Below are positions 6,265 to 11,437 of a stretch of 11,437 bases of DNA, piece after piece. The position numbers and the translations under genes were made by a program. Positions within the stretch are counted from its first letter, which is position 1. Each line of letters starts with the position of its first letter. The stretch is taken from assembly GCA_028697515.1 (NCBI GenBank), contig JAQVEY010000038.1, positions 1 to 11,437 on the forward strand, in the 5' to 3' direction. Origin of the DNA: Bacteroidales bacterium (GTDB taxonomy: Bacteria > Bacteroidota > Bacteroidia > Bacteroidales > ML635J-15). Below the pieces are notes generated by a model. The model ran no database searches, was not told the DNA's origin, and worked only from the letters and a program-made list of their open reading frames with translations.

Positions 6265-7522
6265 TAGGTTTTTAATATTCTTAGCTTTTATAAGTTTTAC
6301 GGGATCAATTCTTGCTCAAGAGGTTTCGGTAGCTTTGTTTTATGATAGAAAACCTCAGGGAATTACTTTAACAGTGCAAAAAGGTTCTTATCTTGTTTAC
6401 GATAATGAATTGCTCGTTGATACAATTGAAATAGGAGCTAATATAAATATTATCAGAGAATCAGAATATCTTGTTTATCGTCATCGTTCAAAAGCATTTG
6501 CAACTGAAAAGTCATTAAAGCTAGTTGGTGTAGGCGATGCTGCCTTTTTTATTAATTACACAGGTTCTGTTGAAGCTGCAAGAAACTATGATGGTTGGTT
6601 GTTGGTAAAACGTAATGATTATTATATTGATATAATTGATTTTGTAACTCTTGATTCATACGTTGCTGGTGTTGTTGAAGGCAAAGGTGGTACTCTTTTT
6701 TCTGAAGAGTATTATAAAGCTATGGCTGTATTATTTAGGTCACTAACTGTATATAGGTTATCAAGACACAAGAAGGAAGGATTTGATTTCTGTGACGGTT
6801 CACATTGTCAGTTATACAAGGCAAAAGCTGGTAGCAGAGTGATTATTCAAGCAGCAAAAAAAACAACAAATATGGTTATGGTGGACAGATATATGAATAT
6901 TTTCGAACCATTATACCATGTTAATAGCGGTGGATTAACTTCGGATGGATACAGTGTTACTGGTAAAAAATGTAATTACTTTAAAGTTGTTAAGGATACT
7001 TTTGCTGTTTATGGTAATAGCTATTCATGGAAATTACTTATTCCCGGAATTGAATGGCAGGAATTCCTCGTAAAGAAGGGAATGAAAACAGCTGGAAGCA
7101 AACTAGTTAAAGATCTTATTGTCAAGCAACCAACAAGATTATCTGCATTTAGGCTCAGTACCGATTCAGTTAAGCTTGAGGCTGTTATAAATGATTTAGG
7201 ATGGCAATCAGCTTATTTTGATATGTCACTCGATAAAAGCGGTGTAATTACCGTTACGGGTAAAGGATCAGGACATGGTGCAGGTCTTTCAATTGAAAGT
7301 GCTCAAGTAATGGCATCGAAAGGATACACGTATGACGTAATACTAAAGTATTTTTATAAGGATATTCATATTGTTAATGTGAATAATCTTAATTTAAATT
7401 TGAATTCTGGTGGAGTTTCTAATAGCAGAACCCAATCAATCGGTGGTAAGGCGATTATAAAAAAACAAGACCTTGTTATTCCTAAGATTAAATTCATTAA
7501 TTTGACGGGGGAGACAATCTAA
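6257..7522 (+). CDS. Secreted SpoIID/LytB-domain protein with altered catalytic motif
   Basis: This 421-residue exported protein has a signal peptide at 1-21 (hydrophobic 5-19, cleavage likely after A20 or Q21). A beta-rich N-terminal part (about 22-110) precedes a SpoIID domain (about 110-372). Hallmarks are DFVTLDSYVAGVV (128-140), CDGSHCQLYKAKAG (179-192), the HVNSGGLTSDGY segment (221-232) and GKGSGHGAGLSIESAQVMA (335-353). SpoIID enzymes are lytic transglycosylases acting on peptidoglycan stripped of peptides; outside spore-formers, relatives are periplasmic wall enzymes. Family members normally read GVVxxE. Here the run is G138-V-V-E-G-K143, so Lys sits where the catalytic Glu is expected, with E141 two residues earlier. 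Activity is therefore uncertain. The last 45 residues are a low-complexity, Asn-rich tail. The gene overlaps lpxB by 8 bp, the last visible member of the surE operon. Confidence 0.85.
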   Translation: MTNRFLIFLAFISFTGSILAQEVSVALFYDRKPQGITLTVQKGSYLVYDNELLVDTIEIGANINIIRESEYLVYRHRSKAFATEKSLKLVGVGDAAFFINYTGSVEAARNYDGWLLVKRNDYYIDIIDFVTLDSYVAGVVEGKGGTLFSEEYYKAMAVLFRSLTVYRLSRHKKEGFDFCDGSHCQLYKAKAGSRVIIQAAKKTTNMVMVDRYMNIFEPLYHVNSGGLTSDGYSVTGKKCNYFKVVKDTFAVYGNSYSWKLLIPGIEWQEFLVKKGMKTAGSKLVKDLIVKQPTRLSAFRLSTDSVKLEAVINDLGWQSAYFDMSLDKSGVITVTGKGSGHGAGLSIESAQVMASKGYTYDVILKYFYKDIHIVNVNNLNLNLNSGGVSNSRTQSIGGKAIIKKQDLVIPKIKFINLTGETI

Positions 7523-7593
7523 ATTTTGAAGAGAATCATATTTTAATATTTTATATTTATATTTTCTATTTAACATAATATAAATTATACGAC

Positions 7594-7628
7594 TAATAAT
7601 TATAATTAAAAATAAGTAGTAATTATTA
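7594..7628. terminator. Weak AT-only inverted repeat between convergent genes
   Basis: TAATAATTA (7594-7602) and TAATTATTA (7620-7628) are perfect complements around a 17-nt AT-rich loop. They lie in the 130 bp gap between the SpoIID-domain gene and the convergent lipoprotein gene, where a bidirectional terminator is expected. The stem has no G-C pairs, so it may be chance in this very AT-rich stretch. Nothing else was seen in the gap. Confidence 0.2.
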
Positions 7629-7652
7629 ATAAAACCCTTGCTATTAAATGAT

Positions 7653-8492
7653 TTATAAAAACTGAGATATATTGTCGTAAGCAATAATTAACAATCCACT
7701 CTTTTTATCTAGGAATTCGAAATTGATAAAATATTTAATTGTGTTATTAATTTTATTATTAAAATTTCTAAAGTCGCTTACATTTATTTCATTGCTTGTT
7801 TCCTGAGGTATTTCTATATTGTAGTATTTTTCAACAATTTGAACCTCACCATTAATAATAAAAACAACTTCTTGTTCAATAAATCCCTGACCATCAATAC
7901 TTATATAATTATTTAAAAAGATTTCCTGCAATCCAATGTCAGTATTTTTAGTTAGTTTAATAAAGCAAAGATTTTCGGCATCAAACCATAGCTGATTTGA
8001 TTTATAATCGCCTTTATCAGCTCCTACAACATAAATCTTACGACTATTATAAGTATCTTCATGAAATTTGCTTAAATCATAATCAAGTCCGCTTAGTCGC
8101 TGCATAATTTCATCTTTTTTCATATTGTATATATCCATACTTAGAATAACCAAATCATGCGTAGCTTTACTTTGATATTTTATTTCATTATTTTCAAATA
8201 TATATACAGAATCATTTCTATACAAATGACCATCAGAACTATTCTCGTGGTTGACTTTGATAATTAATTGTGATGGAAAATTATATTCTTCAATCCATCT
8301 TTCTGTCTTAACAATACTGTCGTTTTTGTAAAAATTTGTTGTTTGGCTGAATTTAATTTGTTTGAACCATTTTCCGTAATACTTTTCAGATATAGCTTCC
8401 ATCAATAGCTCTGTGGTATTTATTTTATTAGAACATGAGGATGCTATAAGAAAAATAAATGCACATAAAAATATATAAACAGTTTTTTTCAT
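7653..8492 (-). CDS. Lipoprotein of unknown function, possibly LolA-like fold
   Basis: The protein has 279 residues. MKKTVYIFLCAFIFL followed by the lipobox I16-A-S-S-C20 predicts a lipoprotein anchored at C20. The rest is soluble and beta-rich: alternating strands with aromatic residues (GKWFKQIKFSQTTNFY near 40-55, RWIEEYNFPSQLIIKV near 64-79), a helix around the MKKDEIMQRLSGLDYD segment, then paired strands (RKIYVVGADKGDY and NQLWFDAENLCFIKL near 150-182). This pattern resembles LolA/LppX-type lipid-carrier folds as seen in outer-membrane lipoprotein-sorting relatives, but I cannot assign the family with certainty. The final 45 or so residues (about 235-279) are Asn/Ile/Phe-rich and look unlike the body. 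They could be a 3' extension after loss of an earlier stop. It is transcribed against the surE operon, with a promoter-like site about 35 bp upstream. Confidence 0.7.
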   Translation of the reverse strand: MKKTVYIFLCAFIFLIASSCSNKINTTELLMEAISEKYYGKWFKQIKFSQTTNFYKNDSIVKTERWIEEYNFPSQLIIKVNHENSSDGHLYRNDSVYIFENNEIKYQSKATHDLVILSMDIYNMKKDEIMQRLSGLDYDLSKFHEDTYNSRKIYVVGADKGDYKSNQLWFDAENLCFIKLTKNTDIGLQEIFLNNYISIDGQGFIEQEVVFIINGEVQIVEKYYNIEIPQETSNEINVSDFRNFNNKINNTIKYFINFEFLDKKSGLLIIAYDNISQFL

Positions 8493-8526
8493 ATTCTAGA
8501 ACTAATTATCGTGTAAATAACAATGT

Positions 8527-8556
8527 CAAATGTTTTTTTGTTTTATACCAGACAAA
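8527..8556 (-). promoter_or_regulatory. Candidate promoter for the minus-strand lipoprotein gene
   Basis: Reading the minus strand, TTTG (8556-8553) is followed after 18 bp by AACATTTG (8534-8527). The second box matches TAnnTTTG except for its first base. The start codon begins at 8492, leaving a leader of about 28-30 nt. The remainder of the 195 bp gap up to the hutI stop shows no clear terminator or other element. Confidence 0.4.
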
Positions 8557-8687
8557 TTCATTTATCATTTTCCAATAACGTTTAGTATGTACGATTTGTT
8601 ACAGCACCCATCCTTAATCTTCATCAAAATAAGCTATTTATTTTTAATCTTGCAAATTTATTTCCGTAAACTAACATGATTTTTCGG

Positions 8688-9944
8688 TCAAACTGCGATT
8701 TCTTTTCCTTTTAGTATCACAGAATTTATGAGATTTGAGCCGTAAGCGTATGGTAAGAAACTGAAGCTGGGTATTTTTTCAGTTATAATAAGGTTAGCAA
8801 TTTTTCCTTTAGAAATACTGCCTACCAAATCACTAATACCCATGGCGTAGGCAGAGTTTATTGTCGCAGCATGAATGGCTTCTTCAGGCAACATTTTATA
8901 GTTTACGCAAGCAAACGACATCATAAGTTTCATATTACCTGTTGGCGAAGAACCAGGGTTATAATCCGAAGCAATTGCCACTGGAAGTCCAGCGTCCATC
9001 ATTTTTCGAGCTGGAGCAAATGGCATATTTAGAAAAAAAGCTGCCCCAGGTAATATTGTTGGCATTGTATCGCTTTTTAATAATACCTCAATCTCTTCAT
9101 CTTCGGTATATTCAATATGATCGACAGAAAGTGCGTTGTACTTTACTCCGACCTGAATTCCACCTGATTTTGCCAGCTCGTTTGCATGAATTTTTGCACG
9201 CATTCCATATTTCATTCCAGCCAGAAGTATTCTGTCAGTTTGTTCAACAGTAAAAAATCCTTTATCGCAAAAAACGTCAATATAATCAGCTAGATCTTCT
9301 GCAGCAACCTGAGGAATCATTTCATTTATTATCAAATCAACATAATCGTCAGGATTAGATTTGTATTCTTGCGGAACGGCATGTGCTCCTAAAAAAGTTG
9401 ATTTAATCAACAAAGCTGTAGTTTCTTTAAGCCTTTTTATAACTCTTAATATTTTTATTTCATCTTCAGCATTTAGTCCATATCCGCTTTTAATCTCAAC
9501 CGCTCCAGTTCCTTGAGAAATGATCTCATTTGCTCTCCCCAAAGCTTGAAGGTATAATTCATCTTCGCTGGTTTGATGCAATAGTTTGGCAGAATTTAAT
9601 ATTCCTCCTCCCCTTTTTGCAATTTCTTCATAACTCAAACCCCTTATCTTATCACTATATTCAATTTCACGACTTCCAGCGTAAACCAAATGTGTGTGAG
9701 AATCACAAAATGAGGGAAATACAATCTTTCCCGTAGCGTCAATGATCTGATTATCAGAATTTTTAGAAATTAGTTTAGCTGGCAAATCAGCCATCTTTCC
9801 ATAGTCTTCTATTATTTCACCATTTATTATTAGATAAGCATCTTTTATAGTCCCCAGTTTTGCCATGTCTTTACCTTTGACCAAAAGTCTTGCTTTATCA
9901 TCAACCTGAACCAGTTCCTTAATATTTATAATTACTGTTTTCAT
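8688..9944 (-). CDS. hutI: Imidazolonepropionase HutI
   Basis: HutI hydrolyses 4-imidazolone-5-propionate to N-formimino-L-glutamate, the third step of histidine breakdown, in the cytosol. From the ATG at 9944 the protein has 418 residues, the normal length for this amidohydrolase-superfamily enzyme. Metal ligands can be read: H83 and H85 in DSHTH, H253 in KIHANE, and D327 in SDYNPGSS, in line with the HutI pattern. Substrate-site segments are also present: LVYAGSREIEY (86-96), RGGGI (111-115), EIKSGYGL (150-157), GAHAVP (186-191), DHIEYT (275-280) and PTGNM (334-338). A GTG six codons upstream (9962) is also in frame, but it lies inside a promoter-like site, so the ATG (MKTVIIN) is preferred. 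No hutH, hutU or formimino-transferase gene is visible nearby, so the pathway must be encoded elsewhere. Confidence 0.95.
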   Translation of the reverse strand: MKTVIINIKELVQVDDKARLLVKGKDMAKLGTIKDAYLIINGEIIEDYGKMADLPAKLISKNSDNQIIDATGKIVFPSFCDSHTHLVYAGSREIEYSDKIRGLSYEEIAKRGGGILNSAKLLHQTSEDELYLQALGRANEIISQGTGAVEIKSGYGLNAEDEIKILRVIKRLKETTALLIKSTFLGAHAVPQEYKSNPDDYVDLIINEMIPQVAAEDLADYIDVFCDKGFFTVEQTDRILLAGMKYGMRAKIHANELAKSGGIQVGVKYNALSVDHIEYTEDEEIEVLLKSDTMPTILPGAAFFLNMPFAPARKMMDAGLPVAIASDYNPGSSPTGNMKLMMSFACVNYKMLPEEAIHAATINSAYAMGISDLVGSISKGKIANLIITEKIPSFSFLPYAYGSNLINSVILKGKEIAV

Positions 9945-9961
9945 TTTATTTGTTTTGTTCA

Positions 9962-9993
9962 CAAATTAAATGAAAAGCCTGCTATCTGACAAA
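9962..9993 (-). promoter_or_regulatory. Candidate promoter for hutI
   Basis: On the minus strand, TTTG (9993-9990) and TTAATTTG (9969-9962) are 20 bp apart. The second box has one mismatch to TAnnTTTG. Transcription would begin near 9956, downstream of the alternative GTG at 9962 and about 12 nt before the ATG at 9944, which favours the ATG as the real start. Confidence 0.35.
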
Positions 9994-10074
9994 CTCTTAT
10001 TATTGATTTTATAAATAATTGTCAACACTATTGCAAAAAAAGCTATTGCTAAATAAATATTCCACTGCATATTG

Positions 10075-10082
10075 TATATTTG
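10075..10082 (+). promoter_or_regulatory. Candidate -7 box (TATATTTG) for the crotonase-ketosynthase genes
   Basis: TATATTTG is a perfect TAnnTTTG match 12 bp before the ATG at 10095. No TTTG occurs at the usual 19-20 bp upstream distance, and the nearest TTG (10046-10048) is 26 bp away. The site lies in the 150 bp divergent gap shared with hutI. Confidence 0.4.
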
Positions 10083-10094
10083 CAAAAAAAAGCA

Positions 10095-10859
10095 ATGAAA
10101 TACAAAACTATATCATTCGATAAAATTGATAATATTTTAGTATTGCAACTTAATAATCCTCAAAAGTTAAATTCTTTAAGCCAGTTATTTTTTGATGAGT
10201 TTGATGAATTTATTGAATTAACACTTAAAGATAATGCGTTTAATGTGTTAATCATCAAAGGTTTAGATGATATTTTTTCTGCGGGTGGTGATTTAAAGGA
10301 AATAGGTTCTGCAGATTATGAACGATCATTATTGATGTGTATGAGGGTACAGAAATCATTTGGTGCTTTACAGAATTTACCTATTCCAGTTATTGCAATA
10401 CTTCAGGGATTGGTTTTTGGCGGTGGACTCGAATTGGCTCTTCACTGTGACATAAGGTTTTCGACAAATGATGCTATTCTAAAGCTTCCAGAATCAGAAT
10501 TGGGTTTAATCCCTGGAGCTGGTGGTATCAGTATACTATCCAGATATTTTTCTCCAGGAGATGCTGCTTATTATCTATTCACTGGTAATCAAATTTCTAT
10601 TGCAGAAGCAAAATCAAAAGGACTGATACAAAAAGTGTTCTCTAAAGAAGAAATATATCAGGAAACCTTAAAATTCGCTAAGGACATTGCTTTAAAAAGC
10701 TCGGAATCACTTGCTGCAATTAAGAAAGTGCTAATATCTGGAATGTATAACAATCTAGAGGACTCTTTAATGATGGAATCCCGTGAATTTAGTTCAGTTT
10801 TACAAAGATCGGGCAGAGAAAAAATAAAATTGTTTTTCGACTCAAGAAATAAGAAATAG
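10095..10859 (+). CDS. Enoyl-CoA hydratase/isomerase family (crotonase) protein
   Basis: This is a 254-residue single-domain crotonase, of normal length. The oxyanion-hole pair is visible as FSAGGDLKE (61-69) and GLVFGGGLELALHCDI (105-120). Both glutamates used for water addition by classic enoyl-CoA hydratases are kept: E113 in GGGLELA and E133 in LPESELGLIPGAGG (131-144). The protein may therefore hydrate trans-2-enoyl thioesters, though crotonases also include isomerases, dehydratases and lyases, and the substrate cannot be read off. The ATG at 10095 is preferred over an in-frame TTG at 10080, because the TTG overlaps a probable -7 box and would add only five residues. The gene is divergent from hutI and lies 2 bp before a FabH-like ketosynthase, so the two probably act on the same acyl-thioester pathway, with either CoA or ACP as carrier. 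Confidence 0.9.
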   Translation: MKYKTISFDKIDNILVLQLNNPQKLNSLSQLFFDEFDEFIELTLKDNAFNVLIIKGLDDIFSAGGDLKEIGSADYERSLLMCMRVQKSFGALQNLPIPVIAILQGLVFGGGLELALHCDIRFSTNDAILKLPESELGLIPGAGGISILSRYFSPGDAAYYLFTGNQISIAEAKSKGLIQKVFSKEEIYQETLKFAKDIALKSSESLAAIKKVLISGMYNNLEDSLMMESREFSSVLQRSGREKIKLFFDSRNKK

Positions 10860-10861
10860 TT

Positions 10862-11437
10862 ATGGTTGACAGCTATATATTTACAGGTATAGGAATTGTT
10901 ACAGGTGCCTATGAAGTTCTAAACTCTGATATTGAAAAGTATATAAAATCAGGATATTTAGAAGGATTTGACGAATCAAGAATTGTCGAATCTCCTGAAT
11001 TTCAGGAGTTTATAAAAAATAACCCAAAAGAATCTGCATTTAATTATATGACTGGGCATATAATGGGTTTTAAAAAAAGATATAATGTAGTACCCTTTCC
11101 TCCTGCAGAACATAATTTTAAAGAAGCTGAAAATTCACTCGACCTATGTGTAAAAGCAATTGATATTGCCCTGAATAAAAGCGGATTGGTTGGGAATGAT
11201 ATTGACGCATGGTTTGTAGGCACCGCAACTCCGCATCAATTTGCACCAGGAATCGGAGAATTTGCAAAAGCATATTTTACTGATATTGATAATCAATCTC
11301 CTGTTTTTTCGCTAACTTCGGCATGCGTGGGATTTAATATTAATTTAATGCGAGCCATTTCTTTCCTTGAGCATAACATTAAGGCTAAACACGTTGTTGT
11401 AGCTCATGCAGAAGTTATGTCTGCTCTTTTACCAAAA
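10862..11437 (+). CDS. FabH-like 3-oxoacyl-ACP synthase III (5' part; cut by window end)
   Basis: The frame is open from the ATG at 10862 to the window edge, giving the first 192 residues. FTGIGIVTGAYEV (7-19) matches the thiolase-fold N-terminal strand of FabH-type enzymes. DIDAWFVGTATPHQFAPG (113-130) corresponds to the FabH segment ending in a T-A/S-T-P run. SLTSACVGFNINL (150-162) contains the predicted acyl-accepting C155. VVVAHAEVMS (178-187) follows, as in the family. The His and Asn of the triad lie beyond the edge. Compared with FabH, there is an extra stretch of roughly 30 residues between the SDIEKYI helix and the start of the EAENSLDLCVKAI helix (about 38-85). This argues for a specialised ketosynthase III rather than the housekeeping fatty-acid enzyme. 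It starts 2 bp after the crotonase gene, so they are co-transcribed. Product unknown. Confidence 0.85.
   Translation, partial: MVDSYIFTGIGIVTGAYEVLNSDIEKYIKSGYLEGFDESRIVESPEFQEFIKNNPKESAFNYMTGHIMGFKKRYNVVPFPPAEHNFKEAENSLDLCVKAIDIALNKSGLVGNDIDAWFVGTATPHQFAPGIGEFAKAYFTDIDNQSPVFSLTSACVGFNINLMRAISFLEHNIKAKHVVVAHAEVMSALLPK

Noticed and set aside
6257..7522. SpoIID gene as a sign of a spore-former
   Set aside because: lpxB, a FISUMP lipoprotein and Bacteroidota-type promoters surround it. SpoIID domains are common in non-sporulating Bacteroidota.
7436..7684. 82-codon minus-strand frame in the convergent gap
   Set aside because: It is composed of AT-rich sequence giving runs of Ile, Tyr, Asn and Lys, overlaps the end of the SpoIID gene and the lipoprotein gene, and has no domain.
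8942..9736. Plus-strand frames opposite hutI (8942-9253 and 9530-9736)
   Set aside because: They are antisense to a clear, full-length hutI with all metal ligands, so they are shadows.
10862..11437. HMG-CoA-synthase-like beta-branching enzyme paired with the crotonase
   Set aside because: The N-terminus and the TSACVGF active-site context look FabH-like, not HMG-CoA-synthase-like, and no free ACP gene or second crotonase is visible in the window.

Overview
The window looks like chromosome from an AT-rich Bacteroidota organism, probably of the Bacteroidales/Marinilabiliales type. I infer this from four things: the Fibrobacter-succinogenes-major (FISUMP) lipoprotein and the DUF3795 cysteine-rich protein; promoter-like sites of the Bacteroidota form (TTTG near -33, TAnnTTTG near -7) before several genes; the near absence of Shine-Dalgarno sequences; and the lipid A gene lpxB, which marks a Gram-negative. 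No rRNA, tRNA or CRISPR array was seen. The species cannot be named from this sequence.

Layout. (1) 1-913: the 3' end of an unidentified gene, followed after 10 bp by a secreted protein with five 24-residue MORN-type repeats. This resembles an effector tail plus YwqK-like immunity gene. (2) 914-1793: a dead IS1-family element. It has a recognisable left end, a transposase cut off after the first catalytic Asp, and a junction next to two near-identical 32-33 bp hairpins. (3) 1794-3946: four tightly spaced genes: FISUMP lipoprotein, DUF3795 protein, stand-alone TfoX C-terminal domain protein, and ribonuclease Z. (4) 4053-7522: a coupled operon with 1, 1 and 8 bp overlaps: surE, a three-helix membrane protein, lpxB and a secreted SpoIID-domain protein. 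(5) 7653-9944, minus strand: a lipoprotein with a possible LolA-like fold and imidazolonepropionase (hutI). (6) 10095-11437: a crotonase-family enoyl-CoA hydratase followed after 2 bp by a FabH-like ketosynthase that runs off the window.

How the genes fit together. Block 4 is envelope-centred: LpxB makes the lipid A disaccharide, the SpoIID-like protein probably acts on periplasmic peptidoglycan, and the small membrane protein is encoded between them. SurE is a nucleotidase that often keeps such company. HutI belongs to histidine breakdown, but no other hut gene is visible. The crotonase and ketosynthase pair suggests acyl-thioester chemistry, and its product is unknown. The parts most worth a second look are the truncated effector/immunity locus, the twin hairpins at the broken IS1 end, the SpoIID protein with Lys where the catalytic Glu is expected, and the FabH-like protein with its extra N-proximal segment.

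No clearly new multi-gene system could be demonstrated. The best candidates are given as findings with explicit tests.
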